A stretch of 64,000 nucleotides of DNA from Legionella sp. PATHC032 (GCF_026191185.1 NZ_JAPHOV010000001.1:1173001-1237000), one strand, 5' to 3'. Positions 8,320 to 17,570 are shown, counted from the stretch's first letter. Numbers and translations are program-made. The notes: generated from the sequence alone by a model not told the origin.

Positions 8320-9810
8320 ATGGCATTAAGTAAAGAAATTCAGAATAAAAGTTTAAGATCATTAATCCAAAAATACGCCAGACATCTTAATGAAACAGGC
8401 AGGAAGCTCATAGAACTTATCAATAATCTCGCTGCAGCAGATGATATTCCTTTGTATGTCCAAAACCAAAATGTTATCGATTTGTTAATTAAAACCATTA
8501 AAGACAGCCAGTCCGAACACAATCCGGATTTGGAGGGAACTTCTTATTTCATTTATGGATTGATAACTGAAAAAATGGAGGCTCAATCTGAAATAAACCG
8601 CCAAAGACATCTTATGCAGGGACGTTTTGATGAAACAGCACTTCATTTAAGAACAGAGCGTGATCAGATGCAAGATCATGACATGACTCTTCTCATGCCA
8701 AAATCTCAAGGTCATATCGTCGTGATGGCAGTTCTCAATCGTCATGATCCTCATTCCGCTAATGCGATTATAGACACTTTGGCAAGTGATGTATTCAATC
8801 CCGAAATTCATCACATTATGATACCTCTTGGCCCCGGGCATTGGCGAGGAGTCTATTTAAGCAAATCGCAAGGGAGAATTAGCGATAAAATTTATGATCT
8901 TGAATTATTTGATCCTTATGGGCCTGCAGGCGCTGCTGTACTTGATGATTATGTACTTGATTTATTCAACCAGTGTGGAGTTCCCAAAGAGCTCGTGAAC
9001 ATCCGTCATACGGGTCCGAAACACCCACAAGGCGACGCTTACTCTTGTGGGGATTTTACTTGTGCCTATAGCCATAAGAAAATGAAAGAATTTGGAGCTC
9101 CAGAGGGTAGCTATAATCCAATTCTTATCGATACACTGGACAATTTAGGCAATGTAGATAATGTGCTTCGTATGGCAACACGTGAAGAAACGCGAGCTCT
9201 TGTTGAAAAAGACAGAGGAAGACAACACATTCATCCTGTCCTTCAGTCTACGCAGGCTGCAGATAAAAAAGAGCCAATATCGTCCACTGGCAAACCTAAA
9301 GCAGGAGCACAAGGGATATCCTCCGAAATTGAAAATGCTAATAAATCAAAAAAAACAACTATTCAGCAAACTGTTAAAGATAAAGAAAGTCAATTATCAC
9401 CAACTATGCGAACAGGTCTTTTTATAGGTGGGGGTACATTTACCTCAGGAGGAGTAGGGGCGATTATTGGCGGCCTCATAGGCTTTTTCTTTTTACCAGG
9501 ATTGGGTGTATTGATGGGAGCTATAGCTGGGGTTTTTATCGGTGCAGGAGCAGGTTTGTTGATATCAGGTATTATAGCCAGTGCATTTTGGAATAGTACT
9601 CCATTAAATATTATAAAAAACCATGAGAGTAACACTGAGACGCAAGGAATCGATTTAAAATCCGACTCTGTAGGTAAACCTGATAAACAATATTCGGAAA
9701 AGGATGAGGAACCTATCCACAGTCCTCCTTTGTTTTCCACTCCCGCTACGCAAGAGAGAGCGGCAAATGACATTACCGATGAATTGAATTCAATCGGCCC
9801 TAAAACTTAG
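8320..9810 (+). CDS. lupA: LupA, Ulp/C48-like cysteine protease effector acting on ubiquitin
   Basis: LupA is a translocated deubiquitinase-type protein of 496 residues. It is reported as a metaeffector that counteracts the effector LegC3 (recalled). The clan CE catalytic set is visible: His174 (GPGHWRG), Asp198 (ELFDPYG), Gln237 and Cys243 (DAYSCGDFTC). The N-terminal 130 residues are helical and charged. After a Ser/Lys/Gln-rich linker comes a glycine-rich hydrophobic segment at about 367-425 (GGLIGFFFLPGLGVLMGAIAG) that could insert in a membrane as a hairpin. The C-terminal tail is hydrophilic and acidic, consistent with a Dot/Icm signal. GGGAG precedes the ATG. It ends the plus-strand effector cluster. 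Confidence 0.9.
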   Translation: MALSKEIQNKSLRSLIQKYARHLNETGRKLIELINNLAAADDIPLYVQNQNVIDLLIKTIKDSQSEHNPDLEGTSYFIYGLITEKMEAQSEINRQRHLMQGRFDETALHLRTERDQMQDHDMTLLMPKSQGHIVVMAVLNRHDPHSANAIIDTLASDVFNPEIHHIMIPLGPGHWRGVYLSKSQGRISDKIYDLELFDPYGPAGAAVLDDYVLDLFNQCGVPKELVNIRHTGPKHPQGDAYSCGDFTCAYSHKKMKEFGAPEGSYNPILIDTLDNLGNVDNVLRMATREETRALVEKDRGRQHIHPVLQSTQAADKKEPISSTGKPKAGAQGISSEIENANKSKKTTIQQTVKDKESQLSPTMRTGLFIGGGTFTSGGVGAIIGGLIGFFFLPGLGVLMGAIAGVFIGAGAGLLISGIIASAFWNSTPLNIIKNHESNTETQGIDLKSDSVGKPDKQYSEKDEEPIHSPPLFSTPATQERAANDITDELNSIGPKT

Positions 9811-9985
9811 TAAAACCAGTCAAACATTTATTTTATGGATACCGCTGACAAGCAACGGTAGGTAGTGAGGGTGAATTATTAGCATACCCTATAAAAGTTT
9901 CAATTCAGCATTTGTGAGCATTCTTTTAACTATGAGATTAACGTGCTAATATAAATCATTTAATATAAATAGTGTCCGACAATTC

Positions 9986-10768
9986 ATGACTCTGCAAAAA
10001 TACTTCCCCTGGTTTAATGAGGCATGGCAATCTTACTCGCTTTGCCGATCATCCCTATGGTGGCCTTTAAGCTATCTTATATTAACACCGCTTGCTGTCT
10101 TTATTGTTTTTGGATTAATTATTCCATTAGGGTTAAATCAGTTGGGTTGGATTGGTTTTGACCATGCGTTGATTAATTATCCTTATCTTTTGCTAATAGC
10201 AGGACTGCTTTATTTCGCTCTTGTCCCTTTTCTTGACGCATTATATCAGATGATTAAGGCTCATCTGGATGGCAAACCCATCAAAATGAATACGGATGAT
10301 ATCGATTTTATTAACCCCAATACTTCCAAAGTAATGGGCATGTCTATGGGTCCCATTCTATTGACCATTATTATCATGGAGCTTGCTGGTTCTTTTTTTA
10401 AGCCATTTCGATTATTGGTGCTGTTAGCCTATGTATTGGCTATTTTTACGCCTATTTTGAGTGTAAACACTCCGGAATCACCTTTGAAAAAGGGTTTAGA
10501 ATCCTTGCAATTCGCTCTTAATAATAAAAAATTGGTTAGCAAGGTTTGGGGGTTACGACTTTTGATTCTTCTGTCTTTGCTCTTTCCCTGGGTTATTATA
10601 GGGATTACTGGTGAGCATGCTATTTTAAAGATTATTACCCTAATGGCAGGATTGCCTTTCTTTGTTTATTCTTTAGTTAAATTATTGCCTTTTTATTTCT
10701 TTTATCCAGCCTATGTTTATCATCAGACAAAACATCAAAACAGGTATGGGAATGTTTCTCATGGATAA
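9986..10768 (+). CDS. Polytopic inner-membrane protein of unknown function
   Basis: I do not recognise this 260-residue protein. Hydrophobic segments suggest about six membrane helices: two before residue 80, two between about 115 and 160, and two between 185 and 240. The loop IKMNTDDIDFINPNTSK separates the halves. It ends in a basic, polar tail (YHQTKHQNRYG). No transporter or enzyme motif was found. It lies between lupA and ada on the same strand, with about 175 and 100 non-coding bases on either side, so operon membership is unlikely. Confidence 0.75.
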   Translation: MTLQKYFPWFNEAWQSYSLCRSSLWWPLSYLILTPLAVFIVFGLIIPLGLNQLGWIGFDHALINYPYLLLIAGLLYFALVPFLDALYQMIKAHLDGKPIKMNTDDIDFINPNTSKVMGMSMGPILLTIIIMELAGSFFKPFRLLVLLAYVLAIFTPILSVNTPESPLKKGLESLQFALNNKKLVSKVWGLRLLILLSLLFPWVIIGITGEHAILKIITLMAGLPFFVYSLVKLLPFYFFYPAYVYHQTKHQNRYGNVSHG

Positions 10769-10870
10769 CAGGCTCCTTTTCTAATTTTAAAAATTCTCTG
10801 TCTGATTTTCGGCTTCACCATTTTAAAGAAGATTTATAATAATTAGTAAGAAAGTTTATCAGGAATGGTG

Positions 10871-11926
10871 ATGTTTGAAATTAACGATCAAAGAAAAAAG
10901 GAATATTATACTGCTTTGCTGAGTAAAAATACCTGCTATGAAGGGATTTTTTATGTTGGAGTGAAAACAACAGGTGTTTTTTGCCGACCAACTTGCCCTG
11001 CAAGAAAACCAAAATTGGAAAATTGTGAATTTTTTCATACCGCGCAAGAGGCTCTATTAGCCTCTTACAGACCCTGTAGACGTTGCCAACCTCTGTCACA
11101 TCCAAATCAAGTATCTGATTTGGTCAAATATTTAGTTGATGCAGTTGAGGCTAATCCTGAAAAAAGATGGAAAGACAGTGATTTTGCGGCCTTATCAGTT
11201 GATGTTGCAACAGCAAGGCGCCAATTTAAGAAAAGATTTGGAATGACATTTGTAGCATACGCTCGTGCCAGAAGAATGGGTATGGCAATGAAACAAATCA
11301 GAGAAGGTGATTTAGTGATTAATGCGCAAATTGATGCTGGATATCACTCAGGCAGCGGGTTTAGAGATGCTTTTACGAAGATTATGGGAGTTGCACCTTC
11401 TCATTTTAATGAACAGCACAAAGTACTTAAGGCTTCCTGGTTCGATACACCTTTAGGTCCTATGCTTGCTGTTGCAGATGAAAACGCTTTATATTTACTT
11501 GAATTCGTCGATAGAAGAGGATTGGAAAGAGAGGTTGAAAGGCTGAGAAATAAAACCAAAGCGGTAATTATCCCGGGAGATTCCCCAGCCTTAAAGGCCA
11601 TACAAAAAGAGTTGGGTCTTTATTTTTCAGGAGAACTAAGACAGTTTAGTACGCCTATACATTTTATTGGCAGCCCTTTTCAAAAAAGGGCATGGCTCGC
11701 GTTAATCAATATTCCTTATGGCGAAACAAGAAGCTACCAGCAACAGGCACAAGTAATAGGTAATCCTTCGGCTTACAGGGCGGTGGCTAATGCCAATGGC
11801 GCTAATCAACTAGCTATAGTGGTTCCTTGTCATCGGATTATCAACGCTAATGGCGAACTGGGAGGATATGGGGGTGGTGTAAATCGTAAACAGTGGTTGC
11901 TTGAACATGAGAGACGACATAGTTGA
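10871..11926 (+). CDS. ada: Ada: bifunctional methylphosphotriester/O6-methylguanine DNA methyltransferase and regulator
   Basis: Ada removes methyl groups from alkylated DNA and, once methylated, activates the adaptive response. The N-terminal zinc site has Cys38, Cys42, Cys69 and Cys72 (FCRPTCPARKPK, RPCRRC). These fall at exactly the E. coli Ada numbers when the second ATG (10871) is used, which also has AGGA at 6 bases, so I start there rather than at 10865. An AraC-type helix-turn-helix region follows (about 90-180, ending GVAPSHF). The C-terminal transferase carries the PCHR motif with acceptor Cys320. Total length 351, against 354 in E. coli. All functional parts look intact. Confidence 0.96.
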   Translation: MFEINDQRKKEYYTALLSKNTCYEGIFYVGVKTTGVFCRPTCPARKPKLENCEFFHTAQEALLASYRPCRRCQPLSHPNQVSDLVKYLVDAVEANPEKRWKDSDFAALSVDVATARRQFKKRFGMTFVAYARARRMGMAMKQIREGDLVINAQIDAGYHSGSGFRDAFTKIMGVAPSHFNEQHKVLKASWFDTPLGPMLAVADENALYLLEFVDRRGLEREVERLRNKTKAVIIPGDSPALKAIQKELGLYFSGELRQFSTPIHFIGSPFQKRAWLALINIPYGETRSYQQQAQVIGNPSAYRAVANANGANQLAIVVPCHRIINANGELGGYGGGVNRKQWLLEHERRHS

Positions 11927-12077
11927 GATGAATAGATTGATAAGTTAATCCTGTGCTTGAGAGTTTTGTTTATGAACTCTGAAATTTTTTCCGATTATTT
12001 TGTCCCAAGCACGTGAAGCAGTGGGTTCTTTTTAGCAGGAATCCCATAGTAATTCATAAAATTTTTGCGGTGAATTA

Positions 12078-12905
12078 TCACGAGATTGTTTTTTGTAATA
12101 TGTTCTCTTGTTCCAGTTCCTCTTTTTCAGGTTTTGAAGAAAAAAATCTGTTACGCACAAATTGATAGGATGATTGTGTTATTTTGCTGGTTAATACACT
12201 GACTCCAATAGAGCTTGCCATTACAAGGGAGGTATTGAGTAAATTAAAAGGAGAGCCTAATATCCCCCAAGCTATGACTGAGCCTGTTGTGAGATAACTG
12301 ACATTCTGTTTATCAAATCCCAAATGCTCGGTCAGTAACACTGTGCTTATCGGTAATCCCAAAGCGATTCCAGGTGCAGTACCAATAGTGATTAAAGTTA
12401 AAGCTCGAATGCCTTGAGAAATCCAGTATATCTGTTGCTGTGAATAATGATGATTTTTTAGATAGTCATTTATTATTTCATCAGTGAGCGTGAGCAGGAA
12501 CGAGATAAGAATGCCTTGTTTTGCGGCCTCAAGCATCATTTGATATAACTCATCTGGAATAAGTCCACTCCAATCATTAGAACTATTTTCTTCTTTTTCT
12601 GGGTGCCCAGGTTCCCTATTTGTAAACTGTGTTTCGGTTTTAATAGTTTCTTCTGAAACTTTAAATACTTGTCCATAAATCTCAGAGTTTGTAGGAGTTG
12701 TTTTGAAATGCAATGAATCAGGTCTTGTATAGCCTTTAGCTGGAGCATAGGGATTATTTAAAGAGCATTGATCTGCCGTACAAAAGTAGCTTTGAGTTTC
12801 AGGAAGAGCCAAACTGTTTGTTTGAGGGACAAATACGGTATTTGGGTTCTCTTCTTGTTCTTCGTCTTTATTAATTAGCAAATGATTACTTCTTTTGGCG
12901 TACAT
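12078..12905 (-). CDS. ravP: Probable Dot/Icm effector RavP, hydrophobic C-terminal half
   Basis: The reading frame is open further upstream into the amine oxidase gene, but GGAG 6 bases before the ATG at 12905 makes this 275-residue form the likely product. The first 140 residues are polar and Asn/Glu-rich. The second half has three or four hydrophobic helices with small residues (LITIGTAPGIALGLPIS, YLTTGSVIAWGILG), suggesting insertion in a membrane. It ends in a charged stretch (KPEKEELEQEN). It follows the amine oxidase by 25 bases and is probably co-transcribed. The name RavP rests on my memory of gene order (lpg1152), so treat it as provisional. Confidence 0.62.
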   Translation of the reverse strand: MYAKRSNHLLINKDEEQEENPNTVFVPQTNSLALPETQSYFCTADQCSLNNPYAPAKGYTRPDSLHFKTTPTNSEIYGQVFKVSEETIKTETQFTNREPGHPEKEENSSNDWSGLIPDELYQMMLEAAKQGILISFLLTLTDEIINDYLKNHHYSQQQIYWISQGIRALTLITIGTAPGIALGLPISTVLLTEHLGFDKQNVSYLTTGSVIAWGILGSPFNLLNTSLVMASSIGVSVLTSKITQSSYQFVRNRFFSSKPEKEELEQENILQKTIS

Positions 12906-12930
12906 GACTTTCTCCAAAATCAAAATGGGT

Positions 12931-14418
12931 TTATGAATTGACAGCTTTATCTTTTTCTCTATTTTTTCCAGGGTGTTTGATGCTGGCCAGTACTTCTTCT
13001 GCTGCGCGTATGCCGGATAGATAAGCACCATGTACTGTACTGGGATCTGTGGTTGAGGTGGCTTCTCCAGCAAAATAGAGCCGGTTAGCTACAGGTTGAG
13101 CAAGGGTGCGAATGACACTTTTATCAACTTTTACTGGTAAGTATGAATAACTGCCACGTGTGAATGGATCACTGCCCCAATGAGTTTTTTTATTTTTAAT
13201 TGGTTTAGGGATATTACTTCCATAAATTCGTCTTAAATGCTGCATCACCCACTCTGTTAAATGTTCTTTTTCCATATCACGTGCCAGTTTGCCACTGGTA
13301 AATACGATGAGTACCGGTTTTTTTGTGTATTTGTAATAATTAAAGATATTGAATGCTTCTTGTTTATCTTGGGGCAGCATGCCAATCCATTCACTGTCTT
13401 TATCCCAAAAAACCTTGTCAAATAATAAATACAATTTCTCATAACTTCCCATCCCTAACTTGGATATCGCGGTGCGCTTATCCATAGGTAAGTCGGGATG
13501 AAATTTGATTGTATTGGCTTTGAGTACGCCTAATGGTACGGTAATAATGACTTGATTGGCATGGTATTTCTCATGTTGAGTTATGATGTTGACACCATCA
13601 GGCCCGTAATTAATTTGGCTAACTATTTGGTTTAAATGAATGGGAACATGCTGTGTGAATTGGCGGAAGAGTTGGAAATAGCCTTCAGGTACAAGGGCAT
13701 TTTTTCCAGAAGCGATGGATGCCTCGGATACTGAATGGACGTTGCGTGATAATTTAGTCAAATTATCAGCAAATTCATAAGTATAGATGTTTTCCAATGC
13801 ATAATTTAATAAGGCAAGTTGTTCTACAGTAAGTTTTTTTTGTTTTGCAAAGGTGGTGAGGTTTTGCGCAAACGAGATCATTTCACTGCGAGTTTGGCAA
13901 TATCTTAAGAACTCTCTGGTTAAACTTGAAAACAAACGCCGTGTCTGTTTTGATACTGGTTTCCCTTCACTGTCATATAAAGCATAATTGGTTAGCATAG
14001 CTACTGGATCAGAGTTGCTATAACTATTGATAATAATCGACTGTTTGCCAATCAACGGCATTAATGGGTTATTTTCAATGGCATGAATCCAGGATGCCCC
14101 CAAATCAGTGGCGAAACCCCAATCATAGCTGGTATATACTCTGCCTCCAAGGCGGTTTTTTGCCTCAATAATCAGCACTTTTTGCTGTGCCTTATGTAAA
14201 TGATGTGCTGCGGTTAATCCGGATACCCCAGCACCTATAATTATTGTGTCATAATGATGAGTTGCCCAGGACAATTTTATAATTAAGAGTAATACAATGG
14301 AGCAGATAATTTGTTTCTTTGCTAAAGGCAAACTGGCAAATTTTATTTTTGATTCATAGGGAGTTTTTTGTTTGCACAATTTTTTGATGCAAATAAACTG
14401 TAATAATTCGGTTTGCAT
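12931..14418 (-). CDS. FAD-dependent amine oxidase (monoamine/polyamine oxidase family)
   Basis: This 495-residue flavoprotein should oxidise an amine with FAD. After a basic N-terminus and one hydrophobic segment (about 34-52, IICSIVLLLIIKLSWA), which could be a membrane anchor or an uncleaved export signal, comes the dinucleotide fold: IIGAGVSGLTAAHHL, then LIIEAKNRLGGR with the FAD-contacting GGR. The C-terminal FAD motif LYFAGEATSTTDPSTVHGAYLSG is complete. The arrangement matches plant polyamine oxidase/LSD1-type enzymes. AGGA lies 9 bases before the ATG. A 20-bp palindrome sits 41 bases upstream and may control it. Substrate unknown; polyamines are a guess. Confidence 0.88.
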   Translation of the reverse strand: MQTELLQFICIKKLCKQKTPYESKIKFASLPLAKKQIICSIVLLLIIKLSWATHHYDTIIIGAGVSGLTAAHHLHKAQQKVLIIEAKNRLGGRVYTSYDWGFATDLGASWIHAIENNPLMPLIGKQSIIINSYSNSDPVAMLTNYALYDSEGKPVSKQTRRLFSSLTREFLRYCQTRSEMISFAQNLTTFAKQKKLTVEQLALLNYALENIYTYEFADNLTKLSRNVHSVSEASIASGKNALVPEGYFQLFRQFTQHVPIHLNQIVSQINYGPDGVNIITQHEKYHANQVIITVPLGVLKANTIKFHPDLPMDKRTAISKLGMGSYEKLYLLFDKVFWDKDSEWIGMLPQDKQEAFNIFNYYKYTKKPVLIVFTSGKLARDMEKEHLTEWVMQHLRRIYGSNIPKPIKNKKTHWGSDPFTRGSYSYLPVKVDKSVIRTLAQPVANRLYFAGEATSTTDPSTVHGAYLSGIRAAEEVLASIKHPGKNREKDKAVNS

Positions 14419-14816
14419 GTCTTTTATTCCTACATCACTATTTTATTTATGTGCTGGACTGGACAAATTAATTTGTCCAATCCGGCTACGCATTTAGCCT
14501 GGACTAGCTAAAATTTTGTATTTGCTTGATTGCATGCGAGTGCACAAGATTGAATTATGATGATCAAGTCGAGAAAAAACGTCTGGTATGACACGGTAAA
14601 TCCTTGTTGTTGAATTGGTGAATATTAAAAAAAGTATCAATATTTGTAAATAATAATCAGCGTAGCAACTAAATTGTCTTCATGAAGCGTCCAGTTATTT
14701 GGTTTTTATCTAAAAAATGATGTCTGGGCAGGATGAATTAATTTTGTTGATATACAATTAATGTAATTCTCGGATTTTTTTAATTTTAGAGCATAGCAGC
14801 CAAGAGTATAGCGTTC
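14419..14816. other. Intergenic region between the divergent amine oxidase and NUDIX genes
   Basis: These 398 bases hold no gene that I can support. The region must contain two divergent promoters. A 20-bp perfect palindrome lies near the amine oxidase end (14460-14479), and the rest is AT-rich without clear -35/-10 pairs. Confidence 0.6.
14460..14479. promoter_or_regulatory. 20-bp perfect palindrome, possible operator of the amine oxidase gene
   Basis: TGGACAAATTAATTTGTCCA reads the same on both strands. It is 41 bases upstream of the amine oxidase ATG, where a dimeric repressor or activator would bind. It lacks a T-run and a loop, so it does not look like a terminator. Confidence 0.6.
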
Positions 14817-15440
14817 ATGAAAAATAATAAATCCTCATGGTTAAAGTGGGTGTCAGAAATTCAGGCTATTGCACAAAATGGTTTAACTTACTGTGGAAAT
14901 GAATTTGACAGGGAAAGATATATAAGGCTCAGAGAAATCGCTGCTGAAATTGCTGCTTTGAATTCGCAGGGCTCTTTTCAGCAAATTAATGAAACCTTCT
15001 CAATAGAAAGAGGTTATGCGACTCCCAAGTTAGATGTTCGAGCATTTATTCTCAAAGAGAATAAACTATTATTGGTCCAGGAAAGAGCGGATTCTCTATG
15101 GACGCTTCCTGGAGGGTGGGTGGATATCAATGAATCACCCTCTGAGTCTGTTATAAGAGAAACAAAGGAAGAAACCGGGTTTGATGTATCAGTGATCAGG
15201 TTATTGGCTCTCTGGGATAAACAAAAACATGATCATCCCCCGCAATGGCCACATGCATATAAATTCTTTTTTCACTGTGAAATCATATCAGGGGAAGCAA
15301 AAGAAAACTTGGAAATTTCTAAAATTGATTTTTTCGAGGTCAGCAAGTTACCCCAATTATCAACTCATCTTGTTACAAAGAACCAACTTGAGAAATTATA
15401 TGAAATAATCTTTTCTTCGGAAAAAACTTTGTTTGATTAA
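14817..15440 (+). CDS. NUDIX hydrolase with N-terminal NUDIX-associated domain
   Basis: The 207-residue protein should cleave a nucleoside-diphosphate-linked substrate with a divalent metal. The NUDIX box is complete: GGWVDINESPSESVIRETKE followed by ETGF (G-x5-E-x7-RE-x2-EE-x-G). About 65 residues before it form a helical domain seen in a subgroup of NUDIX enzymes (GLTYCGNEFDRERYIRLREIAAEI). It is followed 62 bases later by a P-loop kinase-like gene on the same strand, so the pair may work on nucleotides together. Specific substrate not predictable. Confidence 0.88.
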   Translation: MKNNKSSWLKWVSEIQAIAQNGLTYCGNEFDRERYIRLREIAAEIAALNSQGSFQQINETFSIERGYATPKLDVRAFILKENKLLLVQERADSLWTLPGGWVDINESPSESVIRETKEETGFDVSVIRLLALWDKQKHDHPPQWPHAYKFFFHCEIISGEAKENLEISKIDFFEVSKLPQLSTHLVTKNQLEKLYEIIFSSEKTLFD

Positions 15441-15502
15441 TTAATCAAGGAGTTTTCTTGTGCTGGTGATAGGATTCTGTATGAATAAATGTGAGAGAAA
15501 AA

Positions 15503-16084
15503 ATGCGCATAGCTGTGTCAGGAACACATTCAGTAGGTAAAAGTACTTTTGTTTGGGATTTTATAAAAGCGTACCCTGATTATATCAGAGAGGAAGAACC
15601 TTATCGGGCATTGCGTGCTAATTACAATATTAAATTTGGTAAGGATTCAACTCGATTTTGTAACGGGATTCAGCTTTACCAAAACATCAGCAGGGTCAAA
15701 CAGTATCCTAATTCCTCCAGTAAAGTCATATTTGATCGCTCGCCAGTTGATTATATTGCTTATTCCTTATATACCGAAAATTACCATAAAACGGACTTGG
15801 ATATGGCATTTGTGGAAAGTTTAATTGAACCTGTAAAAGAATCATTGGAATTTATTGATCTTTTAATATTTGTTTCCATCAATGAAAAGCACCTTGTAGA
15901 AATTGAAGATGATGGTATTCGTCCACTTGATGAATCATATCGTTCTGAAGTAGATGCTTTTTTTAAACAAATCTATTTTGAAAATAGATATCAAATCATG
16001 CCAATAAAGAATACTCCCAAGCTTGTTGAGTTGTGGGGATCACGAGAAGAGCGAGTAGAAAAGATTTCTCAACTATTAAAATAG
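15503..16084 (+). CDS. P-loop NTPase, nucleotide-kinase-like (AAA/thymidylate-kinase type)
   Basis: This is a 193-residue ATP- or GTP-binding protein. Walker A is GTHSVGKST near the N-terminus (MRIAVSGTHSVGKST), and FDRSPVDYIAYSLY resembles the DR-S/P motif of deoxynucleoside or NMN-type kinases. LLIFVSI forms a later core strand. The frame is also open from a GTG at 15491, but the ATG at 15503 puts the P-loop at the usual distance from the start. It follows the NUDIX gene and precedes RavQ by 270 bases. Phosphate acceptor unknown. Confidence 0.75.
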   Translation: MRIAVSGTHSVGKSTFVWDFIKAYPDYIREEEPYRALRANYNIKFGKDSTRFCNGIQLYQNISRVKQYPNSSSKVIFDRSPVDYIAYSLYTENYHKTDLDMAFVESLIEPVKESLEFIDLLIFVSINEKHLVEIEDDGIRPLDESYRSEVDAFFKQIYFENRYQIMPIKNTPKLVELWGSREERVEKISQLLK

Positions 16085-16357
16085 CTATAAAGTGGAAAAT
16101 ATTATAGCTATTCTTCAGATTGTGTTCCTTGTCTCTCAGTTATTCATTATAAATTTATTTTAATGTTTGCTTTTTAAAAGATTATTATGTACTGTAAAAA
16201 GACAGTATATGTTCTGACTTAGGCAGGGAGTTGGTTTTGAATATCTTCTGGATTGTAAGCTCCCGCTAAGTAAGTTTAAGTGTCTTTATGGAAAAACAGA
16301 CTCTTGACGCTTTGAGCAAGTACTGCGGTGACATAATGGCTATTAAGGGAGAAGACC

Positions 16358-17440
16358 ATGATGAGAATGTTTAGTACTCGTAGAAACCCTTCCGCAATAA
16401 TGCGCAAAGATCTTTCATTAACTTCCCGCCCCTCACTACAGGCACCTCTGCTTAAGAGTACCGTTAACCCTCAAAGCACTCTGAAAAGCAAAGAGTTATC
16501 GGAACGTAAATATACTGAAACTTTACCGGATTCAAGGTTTTTTTCAAAATTAAAATTGGCAGAACAGGATCAATTCAGTCACAGAAAACGTAAGCGATTT
16601 AATTATCAAAAAAATTTTAGTGCGGCACTCTCTTTGCCTTACTCAAGAAAAGAGTTAGATGTAAATCAGGATGAAGAAAATACACTGTTGTCAATGGTGA
16701 AACAGTATGTGATTGAACATGCTAATCGTCGTGTTGACTTATTTTTTTATACATTGATAGCTTATTATAATACAGAAATTATTCCAACAAATGGTTATAC
16801 CGACCTTCAGCATGGTAGGGGACGTAATACCAACAGGGGTATAAGTATCACTGAGGCCTGTCACAGCAGTCTTATCCCATCACTACTTGATAGTACTATT
16901 TATCAAAATAAAGGAAGATTAAAACATAAAAGTCTTCTTTCCGGAACTCACTTCATGGACAGTTTAAATGCTACGGTAGAATTACCTCCCTTTGTGAATG
17001 ATTTTGATGATATCCTGGAAAAGACTTGCAGGAAAAAATGCCTGAAAATCCTGCATGAAGTATCGCTTGGAAGAATCAATCCAATGGAAGGTTTAACTCT
17101 TTTCCTAAAAATGATGCAGGATATTTTAAAAAAATTTAAACAGGAAGCAGAAAGTGAAAGTCAATCCGTACTATTGCAGAATTCATTGATAAGAAAAAAA
17201 CTCATTAGCCCAAACCTGATTGATTTGGTTATTGATGGCACGTTATTAACTACTTTTTCGGATAGTACACAGAGTGTTTCTGATGATTACATTCAACTGT
17301 TACTTAGAATGACATCAGAAGAAAAAACGCTTTGCGAAAAAGATGAAAAGGGTAAAGTCAAATTGTATTTGGCAAAAATAATGGAAATACAAAATGAGAT
17401 TTTGACATCGAAAAATGGTGAGTTTGTCCCTCGATATTAA
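16358..17440 (+). CDS. ravQ: Probable Dot/Icm effector RavQ, unknown function
   Basis: This is a 360-residue soluble protein without a domain I recognise. The first 75 residues are basic, Ser/Thr-rich and probably disordered. A mixed region follows with TNGYTDLQHGRGRNTNRGIS (about 145-165), then a mostly helical C-terminal half (EGLTLFLKMMQDILKKFKQE). GGGAG lies 6 bases before the ATG. The assignment to RavQ comes from its position immediately before the pyruvate decarboxylase gene in L. pneumophila, recalled from memory. AT-rich flanks and single-gene spacing fit an independently expressed effector. Confidence 0.68.
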   Translation: MMRMFSTRRNPSAIMRKDLSLTSRPSLQAPLLKSTVNPQSTLKSKELSERKYTETLPDSRFFSKLKLAEQDQFSHRKRKRFNYQKNFSAALSLPYSRKELDVNQDEENTLLSMVKQYVIEHANRRVDLFFYTLIAYYNTEIIPTNGYTDLQHGRGRNTNRGISITEACHSSLIPSLLDSTIYQNKGRLKHKSLLSGTHFMDSLNATVELPPFVNDFDDILEKTCRKKCLKILHEVSLGRINPMEGLTLFLKMMQDILKKFKQEAESESQSVLLQNSLIRKKLISPNLIDLVIDGTLLTTFSDSTQSVSDDYIQLLLRMTSEEKTLCEKDEKGKVKLYLAKIMEIQNEILTSKNGEFVPRY

Positions 17441-17530
17441 GATGGAATATTAAATTGTCATTTGAAATTTGATGCCAGGTGAACTCTTGTTTTAACAGAT
17501 ATTCACCTGCCAACTAGTGATTTCTGGCTG

Positions 17531-17539
17531 TGCTATAAT
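17531..17539 (+). promoter_or_regulatory. Extended -10 promoter of the pyruvate decarboxylase gene
   Basis: TGCTATAAT is a TGn-TATAAT extended -10 element, 31 bases before the ATG. No good -35 hexamer is seen at the expected distance, which fits an extended -10 promoter. Confidence 0.6.
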
Positions 17540-17570
17540 TAAAAAACTTCTTATTTAATAAGGGATTAAC

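Noticed and set aside
9390..9773. 127-codon minus-strand frame inside lupA
   Set aside because: Antisense to the glycine-rich part of LupA; its Pro-rich translation is a shadow.
14817..16084. NUDIX plus kinase as a toxin-antitoxin or phage-defence system
   Set aside because: The motifs fit ordinary nucleotide enzymes; nothing in the sequence shows toxicity or defence hallmarks.
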